From Gremmenia infestans (Eukaryota > Ascomycota > Leotiomycetes > Helotiales > Hamatocanthoscyphaceae): DNA of 64,000 nucleotides. The notes beneath the pieces were generated by a model. It was not told the DNA's origin. It saw only the letters and a list, made by a program, of their open reading frames with translations, and did no database searches. Of the stretch, positions 22,935 to 35,664 are shown in pieces. Numbering within the stretch: the first letter of the stretch is position 1; the number at the start of each line of letters is the position of its first letter. The stretch lies in the NCBI GenBank assembly GCA_032629725.1, contig JAFEVB010000027.1:248001-312000 (forward strand), written 5' to 3'. A program made the position numbers and the translations under genes.

Positions 22935-25900
22935 TGTGAATGGGAGTGTTGTTATTTTGTATAAGTGTATATATGACTCAAGGCAACAATTTTTTTAGAC
23001 GAGGCCGAGGATCGGTGACTGACTGACTCTGGGTTGCAGGGATAGGACGCGGCAAGACGGATGTTTTAGTTTGACTTGGTGAGCAGTGATGACTGTTCAT
23101 TGATCTTTAGACTTTTGACTGAAAGTATTGAAGACTGAAGATGGATGTTTTTGATCGTTGGAGTTGTTGTGTGAGTGAGTTAGTTGTGTGTGAGATTATG
23201 GATCTGATCAGGAGGAGGCGGCGTGTTCTTGTATACAGCTGACTTTGGTACGAGACACCTCAGCGACAAGGGTTCAACAGGGCTGATTCATAATTAAACC
23301 CCGATTGCTCCGCTCCGTATGGACGGGACTAGGAGACAGGAGCTAGGACTACTCGTAAGGCCGCGAACAACGAGGACGAGTAGGATGAAAAGGACGAAAA
23401 AGGACCACCACTTCCACATCCCTGCACATCACTTTCGCTCTTTCCTCGCTTCTTACCAATTTCCTCATCGGTCAAAAGTTGTCCCCGACTCATCCACCGC
23501 GGCGGAAGCTGAGTAAACTCAAAGTCCGTTCCATATATCCACAACTTGCATCCAATCAACGCCATGCCCAAGTCTTACCTCCGAGAATGATGCAACAAAG
23601 ACATGGCCTTGATGGATTTTACTCACTTCTGGTACGGTCAGTTCTTGACGCCGGATTACTCAACTTCCCCAGCGGAAGAGGGATGACAAACCCACGAGGA
23701 CGATGATTTGATTTCACCGCATACTCTTTCTTACAAAGCAATCAATGACTCTATTCAAGTTTATTAACCTATGTTCCATTTCATTCCAGATCCCACCCCT
23801 CCTTCCGCCATGAAACGCACCATGGGGAATTTCATTATTTCAACTACTTCGTAAACCCAGTCTCACTCACTGCACAGTGCACAAGCCTAATCTTCTGATA
23901 CATTGGCAATTCCAATCAGGATACGAACCAATGTTTTCATAATCTTCATCTCATCACCATAGTACCGCAGATATCTACCTAACAAGCCGTCCGTCACACA
24001 GCCTCCACGGCCCAAGAAACAAACAGCGTATGTCTTCGCATCCATCCATCCTTCCATCCTTCCCCAGAACAGAAAGCACAGCGTAGCGTCGTTGATCCTC
24101 CAACAAGAGCTATGCGAAAGCGAAAGCCTGTGCCTTGTACGCGACGCCAACCAGCCAACGTGGCCACGTCTCTTTCTTAGGGTCTCCAGGCGACGGCTCA
24201 TCGTACCTTACGTGCGTGCGTTGCGTGCGCCGTGCACGAATAACCTTAAGCCTCAAACTTAAATTATCTAGCAGCCTGAATCTCCATCTCCCTCCCTTCC
24301 ATCTTCAGTAAGCCTCACGTATAGTAGTGTCGTCTCCCGCTCTTTGGGGCTGCGCACGTAAGCACAGAAGAGCGGAATGGATTGTGACTCCGTGTTTTGT
24401 TTGGTGCGTTTTATAAACGAAGTCTATATCCTATTGCGGTAATTGATGCTGTTGGATGCACTGCCATACTGCATATCAATGAAATGGACTTTTATGTTCT
24501 ACATCTCCGTGGGTATAATAGTAGCCTTTAATTTGGGTTCTTAATTCGACTCATCCTCCCCGCCCTTCTGCCTGCGATTGACTCCTTCATCTCTTTCACA
24601 ACTCGGTACGCATCGGACATCAAGCACAGCGAATATCCGACCAACCCCGCAAACCCGAGATCATCATCATTCATGTACAAAGAAAGTCCCCGCAAACGCC
24701 CTGCCTCTTCCTCGTGCTTCCGAAACCTCTCCTGTAGCAAGATAAAAAGCCGTTGCGATCAAGTATATACAGTACCGACCTTACATGCTTACAGGAATGA
24801 TTCCCCTCATGATAAACTCAATACCATACCCCACCAACTCAATCACAAGACCGCTACTCGTAGACTCATGATCAATAATATCCGCGCGGTCCGTAAAGCA
24901 CAATACAGTAACAACCAGATCTCTAGATCCCTCATCCGAACAACCAGAATACCCATCTCAGAGTCATAGCCTTTCCTTTCTTTCCTTTCTTTCCATTCCT
25001 TCCGTTCCTTCCGTCTCCATTATTCAAAACTTCAAAAAAAAATCCAAACAGAACCCCGAACTCCGTCCCACTTAATTAAAAGCAAACCCTTGCCTTCTTT
25101 CTCAAAGTTTCTTTAGGTTCCCTTTGTTTTATTAATAAGCATCCCTCCCGTACATACGGCCGAACAATCAGCGATCGGTCTTTACCCAAACCCCGTTCTT
25201 ATACGAACCAATCATCTCACTCCCAGAACGAGTCTCACATCACACATCCACACCAGGCACACTTACTCCTTTATACGCTTCGCACGCTTACAAAATCAGA
25301 TTTCCGTACCGGTGCATGCACGCACCATGACACGTTTTCCTCTCTCGGCATACTTGACTTTTCTCGCCTAAAATGCGGCGGGATGTGAAGGGAAACCGCT
25401 TGCTTGCTTGCCTGCTTACTACTGTGCTATACTGTACCGGTATAAGTAAGTATGCGTGAAGGGAAGGGAAGATGTATCATCAGTACACTGTCCGGATTAA
25501 GCTTATATCGCGACCCCCACTCACACCAAAACAAAGAAAATCTTTCTTCTTCGCGTCGCGGTGTTATCTTCATGCGGATATTGTACGCGAGTGAGCTTGA
25601 GCCTCTTTCTTTCATTCCTTTATCTTTACGCCGCAAACTACCTACTTTATTTAGAAAGTTTCATTTGCCGTTATGGCTTATTCATAGATGATGCTTATGC
25701 TTTAAATTATACTGAGCGGAGTATAGACTCTACCGCGTCGCGAGATATGCCCGGGATCAACTTCTATGTTACTCGGATAGGAAACACACGGCGCTGGCTG
25801 GGTTGGTATGGTATACGGACGGAAGAGAGCTGATTAATAAGGGATACGGGGGAAGGGAAGAAAGGCTGAGGCTGAGATGAGATGAGATGAGCGCCAGGTT

Positions 25901-26621
25901 TACTCCGTAGCTTACTATAGCCAGCCCAGCCCTACGATATACACCGTCGTGGTCGTGAGTCAGCTTATTTTTAGCTTTCTCGTTTCGTTTGTAGGTACGG
26001 ACTTCCGTATATGTCTGTCAATGCGCTCGTGTCTGGACGAGTAGGAATGCGAGGTGAGGATAGGTAGGTTTCATTTGCAATTTAAGGGTTGTTGATAAAA
26101 ATAAGTAAGTAAGAGTAGAATATCTTTTGGGTTTCTATTCTTCTTGATTACTAAGTAAGGTACTTTAGGTTTTGATTTAGGTTTGAGACTATTTTCTAAT
26201 CTAGTCTAGATCTACGCTTAGGGTTTATATTCGGAGGTCGGAGGGTCGGAGGATAATATGTGCGATGCGATGTGGAAAGACGGGTTGATCACATGTTGAG
26301 TTCCCGTTTTGGTCAAAGTCAAGGAACTTGCGATGCTGTTTACATTCTTAAATAGAGAGGTGTAATGGAAGGCCTTAGGAGCGGTGTGATTAATGGAAAG
26401 CAGTCTTGCTCGTACGTAGCGTCAGTAATAGATCACGCTTTCGAACAGTCTCACGTGACTGTTTGCGCTAGTGACTCCCATGTTGTTGTTTATATTGAAT
26501 CTCAACTGCTGCTCTGAACTTTCGATTTTTGACCGCGCATCCGACACCCACAGCGCACCTCCATTGCGCAAATACGCAAACAGCGCAATTCTCCTCACGC
26601 TCTTCTCTTCCTCTCAGCAAC
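22935..26621. other. long divergent intergenic region without a recognisable gene
   Basis: About 3.7 kb between two divergent genes. It contains pyrimidine tracts (CTTTC repeats near 24.97-25.01 kb), TTGC repeats near 25.40 kb, GATGA repeats near 25.88 kb and many short frames. A 70-codon frame at 24528-24740 (-) contains a helix-rich stretch but has no recognisable homology pattern and no splice partner I could find. Long 5' leaders or unannotated non-coding transcripts are possible. Confidence 0.45.
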
Positions 26622-27638
26622 ATGGAGGAGAAACCAAAGACCTATAGGGCCGTGCCTTCGGAACTCATTTGGGAGAAGGGCCTAAACGAGCCTTATAATT
26701 ATTCAAAAGAAGCAGTGATGGGTAAGTGTTTGGAGTCAAGAGATCGGCTCCGTGACCCTCGCTACAAAGGTTTAACCAAAAACCAAAGAATTTGGCAGGG
26801 AACGAAATGGCAATGGGAATCTCTATTTCCAGGAGAGGACTGGGTTGGTCTGCCGTTCCCTGTCGAAACAAAGAGTGCGTCCTCTGGATCCTCTTCCAAG
26901 AAAAATGGCGGCAAAGTCATCGACAATGCCAGCAATTCGAATACTGCTCAAAACAGTTCGACTGCGCCGCCAAATCAGCTAAAGGTACAGCCAAAGGCAC
27001 AACCAGCCGTGCCAAAGGTACAGCGAAATGTGCCAAAAGCATCAACTGTACCAAAGGTACAACCACCTGTACTTGACGGCCGCGTCACAAAAAATAGGCG
27101 GAAACCTGGGCTAACGCCTGGTGGAAGTCAAATTTCGGAAGCTGGGCCAAGCAACTCTGCGAGCACTCATCCGCCGACCCAGAGCACACGTCCCCACCCA
27201 GTGTCAACTCCAGGTCCTTTGATGCTTCCACAGGGAGATAACAAGCTTCCTCAATACTCGGTCTTTTTCCATGAGAAGATACAAGATTTCGATCGTCTTT
27301 TCATGTACGAGAAAGGCCAATATCACGCACGACATGTCGGCGACCAGTTCGGGGTCAACATTCTCCTAAGTAGGAATTGTATGATCGAGAACAAGAATAG
27401 TCCCGGCGAAAAAAAGGTCTGTCATGTTGCTTATGTTGAGCCAATTGATAAAGCAGACCTGAAAAATAAGTTGGTACTGAAGAAGTGCGAGACAGCTGCC
27501 AGATTCTTACAGTCTTGGTATGAGCACGTTGGAGGCATTATCTTCACGGAGGCCGACAAACAGAACCAGCTTTCTCTTTCAGAGTATTACTCTGTATGGA
27601 GAAAAATATCCGATCTGTGCGATCAACTAAGGTCCTAA
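26622..27638 (+). CDS. orphan protein with VPKVQ repeat tract
   Basis: Single-exon protein of 338 residues, not recognised. The ATG at 26622 is preferred over upstream in-frame codons because the earlier translation is low-complexity. An N-terminal block (residues 1-85, rich in Trp: LIWEKGLN, RIWQGTKWQWESLFPG) is followed by a disordered Ser/Asn/Gln/Pro region with a degenerate tract of VPKVQ-like units (about residues 125-148). A second structured block (about 210-338) begins YSVFFHEKIQDFDRLFMYEK and ends in a helix (YYSVWRKISDLCDQL). No catalytic motif, signal or membrane helix is seen. The two folded ends joined by a repetitive linker suggest a scaffold-like protein, but this is guesswork. 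Confidence 0.6.
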   Translation: MEEKPKTYRAVPSELIWEKGLNEPYNYSKEAVMGKCLESRDRLRDPRYKGLTKNQRIWQGTKWQWESLFPGEDWVGLPFPVETKSASSGSSSKKNGGKVIDNASNSNTAQNSSTAPPNQLKVQPKAQPAVPKVQRNVPKASTVPKVQPPVLDGRVTKNRRKPGLTPGGSQISEAGPSNSASTHPPTQSTRPHPVSTPGPLMLPQGDNKLPQYSVFFHEKIQDFDRLFMYEKGQYHARHVGDQFGVNILLSRNCMIENKNSPGEKKVCHVAYVEPIDKADLKNKLVLKKCETAARFLQSWYEHVGGIIFTEADKQNQLSLSEYYSVWRKISDLCDQLRS

Positions 27639-29211
27639 GCATCCCATTGGGCTTTCAGCTTGTTGCGCCCGGATCGAAGCACACCAGCACTAAAAGTATG
27701 TTTGTCTGATTCAGCTGAGCTTCTCGAACAATACAAGTAAGAGAGCTTGCAGATCAAAAAAGACATTCAAATTCCCCAAAATTAGGGTGGCTAGATCGAG
27801 AAATCATCTTCCCACTCAAATTCCTCTACTGTCGAAGTAGATGGAGCTGGGAGGGAAACTTGGGGAGGATGATTCATACGCGAACACATCTCTGTGCAGG
27901 TGCAAATACCACTGGTGTGGTCGAACCTCTGTGTAGGTATCAAAAGTTCTGGGCAGCTAAAACTTCTGGGCAAGTATAACCTCTGTGCAGGTTTGTTCGC
28001 TTTTCCTTGTTCTTTCCCGTATTCAGTCTTCAATGGAACTACTTACAAATCATTTAGAATTACTTTTGCCATATGCTAACGATGTGCCATCCCACTCCCT
28101 CTTTTTGGCTGACATTAATCCAGATCAGCGTTCCTTAGCACAAATAACCAAGTTCAATAGGAAAGACGGAAGTTCACGAAGGATGGAGGATCAGGTTTCG
28201 ACAGATGCAAGCTATGGAGACTTAAGGGAGGACTAGGAAGGATGTGGAGGAAGGGTGGAAATTCTAGCGTATAAAAGCGAGACAACAACGGCCATTCTTC
28301 CAAGAAGAGTCAGCGGTTGATTTGCCCCACGAATAGGATGGTGACCATGATGGAATGATTGTTTGAAGGTAAGCAATGGACCGAAAACAACTGAGTACAG
28401 AAGCCGACCCTAACATTATTTCCAGAGCTTGACTTACGGAAACACCTCCCACCTCCCATCCCCTGAGTTTCGGAGAACCGATACGGAGGGACACCTTGGA
28501 ATGGGAAATTTATGTGTGCTTATATGGTCTCTTGGGTGTTTCATTGTTGCTGCTTGTTGATGGTTAGTCTGGGAGCTCGTCGCATGCGGAAGGAAATACT
28601 ACGAGAAAGAACATACCGTTGGTGTGAATCCATTTTTACCCGCCCTCCTTCGGAGCTCAAATCAGCTTGCAAGTTCCCGAAACCCATATTCTTATCCCTT
28701 AACATGCTCTTCTCCACATCTGTTCTGTTACCAATTGTCATTGTACCAATGATATATGCCTACGGACGGGAACCAACTACATGATGCTGTCGGCATCTAC
28801 GTAAAACAGAGCCGCCAGAAACCCCACATTTGGGAGTGTAGTCTGTCTCAGCCTCATACTAGACTTCTCTCTCTCAAGTGAAAGTAAATACGCAGTTAAC
28901 AGGTTTCAACATGTGGCACTCAATATATGAGGTCAAGCGACCCTTATGCATGCACAACGCATGCAGGATCGCGAACCAGTCCACCAATTATATTCCCCAA
29001 CCAGCCTCATTTTAGTACTTTGGGCAACAATGAGTCCCAAAATGCCTTATTGGTCGCCCAATGCCGATGACACAAAATGATGCGCTGCCCCACGTCCAAA
29101 AACGACTCTGGAAATCTTACCTTATCCTCAACCTTAAATGTGTAGCTACTTACGCTACCCACTATATCGACGCACTTAGCATCAATTTCCTTCGACGTCT
29201 AGGTAGGCACT
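27639..29211. other. intergenic region without a recognisable gene
   Basis: About 1.6 kb upstream of the TPR gene. Short frames on both strands (up to 90 codons) show no domain pattern. The stretch just before 29212 might hold an untranslated or coding first exon of the TPR gene; an in-frame TAG lies 12 bases before its ATG. Confidence 0.45.
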
Positions 29212-31612
29212 ATGGCACTCGTGCGAGAGCGCCTCTCGGAACTTGGCACGGTTCTTTTCGGGCTGGGGCTCACGGCCGACAAGGAAGCAAATCAAACAAT
29301 GAGGCTCTGGTATGCCGTTGTGGAGCTTGATACGTACTATCGAGAAGTTGTGAATATCCAGATTAATTGGCCATGGTTCACCATACCGCAGGCAGCTACA
29401 GATCAATTTCCCCACGAAGCAGAACGGATCGCCCAGCTGACGAAAGAGGCACACGGCATGCGGAACTGTGCACATTTTGAAAAAGCGATCCCACCGGAAG
29501 CTGAGAGGACATCGTGTCTGCTTTGCGAATACCATGTTCAGGCTATCATTATTGATCTACGGACTAGGATGGGATGGCTAAGGAATCTGCTCAGGGGATG
29601 TCTTTTGCCTGATCATCAGAATCTGCTTGGCAGGTTTGACTTACTCCTTTCCCATGGCCTGAATACCAGCTGATGGGTCGAGCAGCATTGTGTGGAGTAT
29701 CCAAGGAAGCATTTCTGTGGAGGATGACTCGGGCGCTGCGTACAAACTCGCAGATGACTATAAGACAGTTTTGAGGCAGATTTCTAAAGAGGAAGAGTCG
29801 CAAAGGAGGGCCGAAGCAGACCGGCTTCTTACTGAAGCTGCCAATAACGCCAATTCTAATGCTAATGATGAGCCCCCGCAGCAGGCCGTCGTTACCGTGG
29901 CCGTGGAGCCGGACGTCACTGTGTGCGAGACGTGCAAGGCTCCAATCGGTACAGCAGATGACCTAGAGCAATGCCGGCAAAGCCTCGCCATTGTTACAGA
30001 AGAAGGCAAGTCTCTGAGGAAAGAGCTTGTTCTGAAGCTGAAGAAGGAGAAGAAATGGGAGAAAGCTGCAAAGATATATACCGAGCTCGGTAAGCTTGAG
30101 AAGAGCGGCATGGAGAGTTTTGTGGCGCAGGGAAACGAGACAGAGGCTCTTGCTTCTGAGAAGAAGTATCTTACCTACAGACACGACTACGTCAAGATGA
30201 TCCTCGAGCTTAGCAACCCGGCTAAGTATGAGGAAGTTTTAGACATAGCCGAGGCTACGTATAAGAGACGAGAGGAGCTGAAGTTAACGGTGGAGACGCG
30301 ATGGAGTCATGACCAGTACTGTCTGTTACTCCGATTGCTGAAAAGGTTTGAGATGGCCAAAGCAGAGCACAGGAGAGTTTACGCCGAATTCATCGACTCG
30401 GCGCCAATTAGAGCGCTGGAAAACGGTTTCAAGCTCGGCGAGATCTTTGTCGAGGAGAATAAGGTTGAACCGGCAGCTCATAAGTTCTCTCAGATGTACC
30501 AAGAGGGGAAGACAAAACTGGGGCTAGGCTCATCACTCGTGCTGAAGTTTGCACAGAGAGCCATCGAGGCCGAGGAGGCAAGAGGGTCCAAGTGTGACCT
30601 AGAAAAAGTTGAAGATATCCTGAAAGAAATGTGGGAAGGAAGAAATCCAACCGCGCCATCAGCTGAACTGTTGACCCTTGGTCAGCAGTACGGCCTCCAC
30701 CTTATCGCGGTCCAGAAATACGCAGAAGCTGTGTCGGTTTTCGAAGCAGTTCGGTTATCCCGCGTTGCGCGGTATGGTATAAAGAGCAAAGAGGTCTTTG
30801 AAAGCACAGATCGCCTGTTCCACTGCTATGTGCAAACCGAAGATTGGAAAGCAGCGGAGCGCATGGGTCGGGCTATTGTCAAGTACAGAGAATACGAGTC
30901 GAAAACCAACGCCGAGGCCATGACGGCATATCACGCGCTCGGCAACGTCCTCGCAGCAGGAAACGAGCGACGCACCGCTGAGATATTCCTGAAGAAATCG
31001 TGGGAAGGGCGGAAGAAACTCAAGATATTCGACCTGCTTACTCTGCAGAACGGTTGCGACTATGGGAAGATCGTGGAGCCGGCGTACACCACCATTGAAG
31101 TATTCACAGAGGTGTGGACACACTCCAAGGAAAGACTAGCCCCCCAAGCTCAACATCTAGAACCGAGCGAGCGACTCATCTTGCTTTCCCATGGCAGTCA
31201 ACTGGCTGCGATCCTAGAGGAGCAAAAAGTGCGGGATAAATACGAAAGTGCCTCGACCGTCTACCGGGAACTGCTATCCTACGGCCAGGGTACCCTTCCC
31301 CCCGAAGACGCTCTGCTCTACTCATTCAAGTATGGTAAATGCCGGTACGCGATGCGGAACTACAGCGGTGCGATACAAGAGCTTGGCCAGCTGTGGGACA
31401 GGGGAAGGGAGGAGTGGGGTGGTGGGATAGAGAATTATCTCGAAACGGGGTATTATTATTTCCTCGCCTTGAAGAAACAGGATAAGAGGCATAACAAGAT
31501 ACGCGCTAAGGAAGTCATGCGGGAGGTTGTGAGGTTGGCGAGAGATAGATATGGTGAGGGCTCGAGGGAGTGTATTCGTTATGATAATGCGTTGCAAAGT
31601 TATGGGTGGTAG
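29212..31612 (+). CDS. TPR-repeat protein with unrecognised N-terminal domain
   Basis: Two exons, 29212-29633 and 29686-31612 (52-bp intron, GTTTGA...GAGCAG), give 782 residues in one frame. About residues 1-150 form a helical block with paired cysteines (MRNCAHFEK, TSCLLCEYH) that I do not recognise. A charged linker with a second Cys pair (VCETCKAPI, about residue 218) follows. From about residue 240 to the end the protein is a continuous alpha-helical solenoid of roughly 40-residue units, such as KKEKKWEKAAKIYTELGK, QKYAEAVSVFEAVRLSR and NYSGAIQELGQLWDRGREEW, typical of tetratricopeptide repeats. Such solenoids bind protein partners. In ascomycetes TPR tails also occur in NLR-like proteins, but no nucleotide-binding domain is visible here. 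A further 5' exon cannot be ruled out. Confidence 0.75.
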
Positions 31613-33188
31613 AGTAGTAGGTAGATCAACTCGTACAGTATAGTGTTTTACCGCTGTCTCCACAAAAAGAAGCTGCGTGGTGCACAGGAAAATCAGCATC
31701 GACTTATAATGTGCCAGGTGGCGTGGAACATTAAAATACTTCGGTAAGAAGTCGATATCAATAAGTGGTGCTCTGTGTCCAGAAAATATCTAGGGTTATA
31801 ATTGGCAATTGTTTTCTGGGGGAGACCGTAAAACACCGTAAGAGTTAAACGAACAAAACCAGTCCTGGAGAAGAGGGTTAGGAGTTCCATGTTGATATCC
31901 ATGCTACTCTACAGGAGTAGATGTACATCATGTCTGTGGTTTGCATAGCAAGGTATATAAATCCCCAAGACTCGCCGACTGATCAGCCAACATACTATAC
32001 CGCCACAAAACGCCATCTCTTCCGAAAATGTCTCACTCAATCTAGATGTTTATCCGATCCCCCTTTCAATACTTTCCACCTTCCCTCTCTCCACGCACAA
32101 AACAATATGCCCCCTCACCCTCCGCTCCCCGCCCAAAAGAAAATGCCAAAAACATACAACAGTAGGTATTCGCTGGTGGTCACCCACCCAACTACTAATC
32201 TACCGCTTTGGATCTTGAGTATGGCAGAGCGGACGGGATGCCCTATATGCTCCAAGCTATGGTCGTATGTGTCGATTCTGTCCTTATTGTAAGTTATACA
32301 CCATTGTTCGTAGGTAGGTATGTTGCTCCCAAGCCAAGTCAAGTCATTATAGCCGAGCTTAGCGAGCTTACTAAGTTACTGTATACCGTACCCCTTTCTT
32401 TCTTTCCCCACCCAAGACCCCAACTTAAACATCGCAGTAAACGTATAGCACGTTTCCTCTTGCCTTGGAAATGAAGTATATTCATAGATAATAATATTAA
32501 CACCATATATTAACTAAGAACCACATGCTTTTCCATTTCTATTTCCATGAAAGCGGTTTGGATACATATCCGCGGCGTTGATCCAATCCGCAGATATATA
32601 CATTACATACTTTGTACGAATTAAGTAAGTATCTATAGTATAAGTAGATAAGGTACATAATAATAGTACTCTGAGTCCTAATATGTCTGTCTTCTTCCTC
32701 TTTATATCTTACCATACCATACCATACAATGCCAGAGACAAAGTACACCTACCAGAACTTATACAATACCCTAGCTAAATCTAGTAACACTCACTTGACC
32801 ACCGGCTCTTTAATCTCGTATACTGCGCTCACAATAAGGTTTATTAATTCGCATTTTTTCATACACGCTACGCTGTTATAAGCAGCAGAAAGCTACCTAC
32901 TCCGTAAGCTCAAATCCCAGTCCAGTCTAGCCCAGCAGAATCCATCCCAAGCAAGCAAAAAAAGAACCCATGCCCAGTACAGCCCAGCCTTGAAACGCCA
33001 CGCACGCCACGCTCATGGAAAATTCCAGCAAACAATTCATCTCATCTACTTTCATTTCACCCCGACCCTTCCCGACCCTTACCAAGTGTACCTCCAGCCC
33101 AACTGATATGGAGAGAAGTGGACCTTGTCTCAATACCGGGCAATGTCAATACCTCCCGTTCCCCAATGCAGGATTCATACAAAGGCAC
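31613..33188. other. intergenic region between convergent genes
   Basis: About 1.6 kb. AT-rich between 32.45 and 32.9 kb, with ATACC repeats near 32.71 kb. One frame (31921-32292, +) is Pro-rich and lacks recognisable features. Nothing else seen. Confidence 0.5.
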
Positions 33189-35026
33189 CTAACCCTCATC
33201 CTCATCCTCAATATCAGGCACGCGCCCCCTTCCCGAAGCTAAACTATCAACACTCCCTATACTACTCTTCCTACCCTGCAGAGCCTGCGCCTCACCAACC
33301 TCCATCTCATGCAGCTTCATCTTCTTCTGGATCTCCGGACGAGGACCTTCGTCTTGGTCTAACAGTGCAAGACCAGGTGTGACTTCAAATTCCCCCTCTT
33401 CGTCGTCGTCGCTGGATTCGTCGCCTGAAGCGCCGGGACTGTCGAGCCGGGATTTCGCGCGTTTCATGACGATAGATGGGCTGTTGGGGCGAGAGTCGGG
33501 AGAAATGCTGCTTTTGGAAATACTCGTTACTTCGCTGTTTCCCGAGTCGACTTTCTTTAATGTATGGCTGCCGGGGAGGTTCATCGGCTTCAGTGTAGGG
33601 TCAAAGGCGGCGGGTAAACCGAGAGCTGCTGCTACTGCATGCGCTTCTCCATCCGGGCTGTTTGAGGTTTCGAAATCAATATGGTTCGCACCGACGTTTG
33701 TCTCATGCTCCTCGATCCCGCTTTCCCTCAAGATTCGAGCATAGTCTTGCCGTGTTGGATCTGCCCCTCGCTTGTTTTTCTTCTTAATTCTCTTCTCGGT
33801 AGGTCGGACTACTACCACTGGAATTGGCGAGTATTGTAGACACCATTTCGAGAAGGAATTTCGCTGGCTGACTAGTCCTTGTACTCCTCCCAAGCTTCGA
33901 CCTCGAGTTCCAACAATCAACATAGCGGGTTCATAGATTTGGATCTGTAGTACAAGTCAGCACATGCTTGGTACTACCATTCTGTGACGTTACCATTTGC
34001 AAGAACGTAGAAGAGAGCTTCCCAACTGCAAATTCCAGAACAATGCTAATGGCCCTATTAACGTCATTCTTCGACTGAATCCGGTTCATCGTTTCCTTTG
34101 CCTCTTCCTGGTATCTCTTCACCTCCAGATTGCTATTGCTGATGATCTTTGAACCTTTATCCACAACTCTGAGACAAACAATCTCATCCCCATCGTCCAC
34201 CAATTCTTCCAGCATCCATTGTAGCGCAATATTCGAGTAATCATTCTCATCTATGCCGACCATAAACGTGCGCGAGCGTCTCTTGAATTGATATCCCGTA
34301 TGTTTGACATTTAGAGTAAACGAAATGGTGTTGTTTACCGTCGGTTCTGCGGCCGCGAAGTTGTCGAAGGATACATGATGCTGGAACCTGCTGTCGGGTT
34401 GAACTTCTGTCAGCACCATTTTCTGGAGAAGAGAAGATTTATATTCTTGTAGAAATAATATGAAGAGAATTGCAAGACAGCACACTGGCGGGAATGAAAA
34501 AGAAAGCCCGAAAAGGTGGGGTAAGGTTGGATGTTGGTCACAAGCCTCTCCCGCGTCACCCCAAGCGAATCCCAAGGCTGAGGAGTCGTGTACGTAGGAA
34601 GAAGGGAAAGCTTGCAGATCCGCCATGTCGAATAACCTCACAGCTGTCGCGCTTCCCTTTGCGCGGGCTCCCTCCTTCAAAGCACAAGGGAAAAGAAGTC
34701 AAGACTTACGACGGCGGCGGCGGGGATGCGCCTCTCAGGCTCGAAGAACGAGATTTGCCCTTGGCCTTGACCGACTCAGCTGGGAAGGGGCCTTTGAAGG
34801 AAATGCTGGTAAGAGAAGCGGTCCGATCACGAAATTGAGGGCGGCCATGGTCTGCCACCTCGTGCTCGACAATGCGGTCAAGACGCTGAGTATGGGTATT
34901 CGGAAAGTTGTCTCCGCGAGGGAGAGTCAAAGGGGAGATGGGGGGCGACGATTCGGCAAGGCGCGGAGAGGTGGGATGGGGAATGGAATTCGAAAGCGCA
35001 GCCATCTTTATATCATGCCTCTCCAC
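33189..35026 (-). CDS. universal stress protein (UspA) domain protein
   Basis: Fungal UspA-domain protein of about 488 residues. Exons 35026-34710, about 34387-33994 and 33944-33189; the last intron (49 bp, GTAACG...TACAG, phase 0) is clear, while the first (about 320 bp) has two possible acceptors one codon apart (GACAG or CAGCAG). The N-terminal 105 residues are disordered and Ser/Pro-rich. The Usp fold starts with RRSRTFMVGIDENDYSNIAL and ends with LIVGTRGRSLGGVQGL and CLQYSPIPVVVVRPTEKR, the usual nucleotide-binding loop and last strand. The C-terminal 190 residues are acidic and Ser-rich, ending DIEDEDEG, with many likely phosphosites. Usp domains bind nucleotides in stress responses; the specific role is unknown. 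An ATG at 35005 is an alternative start. Confidence 0.82.
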
Positions 35027-35664
35027 AAGCTCAGATCTGGAACGAGGGCGTAGTCTGCGAGGACTGCTGGGTTTGGGACCTGAATGGTATGCATGGACTG
35101 TTGCTGTTGCTGTTGCTATTGTTGCTATACGAGTAGGTAGATTTCGATGTTGGGTAGGGAAGGCTGGGGCAGGGATGGTCTCTGGGGCGGTTTTGGGCCT
35201 GGTGCTTGCTGGTGGAGCCCTTTTCAGGTGCCAAGATGTTTGCCGTAGCCGTATCTCGTGTATTGTTACACTATGTTTAGAGCCTGCGTATAGTATAGCC
35301 CATCAGTCTTGATAGATTAATCTTCCCAACAAATTATAAAATCCGGAGGTCCTACGGGTTGATACAGAGAGCGAATGTCGGTGTGAAAGATGTTTGTGAG
35401 GACGTAAGCACGCGGCTGAGCCTTTCTGTTACAGGTTCACCAACACACTAACAAGGCGACAAGCTCAAAACTGCATTCATATAATGCATTATTGAATTTA
35501 CTTGCTTTGTGATTCTCTGTATTTTCAAAGCACTCAGTCTAATAGCCATCTATCTGTCATTGTGACACATAAGCCTTGAGACCGCTTTTCATTCATTCCC
35601 GCCCATACGCCATCCCATGCAATAGCCCCAAAGCGAAATCGAGTCAGCTCTCAACATCCACATC
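35027..35664. other. intergenic region
   Basis: About 640 bp between the Usp start and the eIF3l stop, both on the minus strand. It holds the Usp promoter and the eIF3l 3' region, with a TTGCTG repeat near 35.10-35.12 kb. No gene recognised. Confidence 0.5.

Noticed and set aside
33015..33382. Plus-strand frames over the 3' end of the Usp gene
   Set aside because: Antisense translation of Ser/Glu-rich coding sequence.
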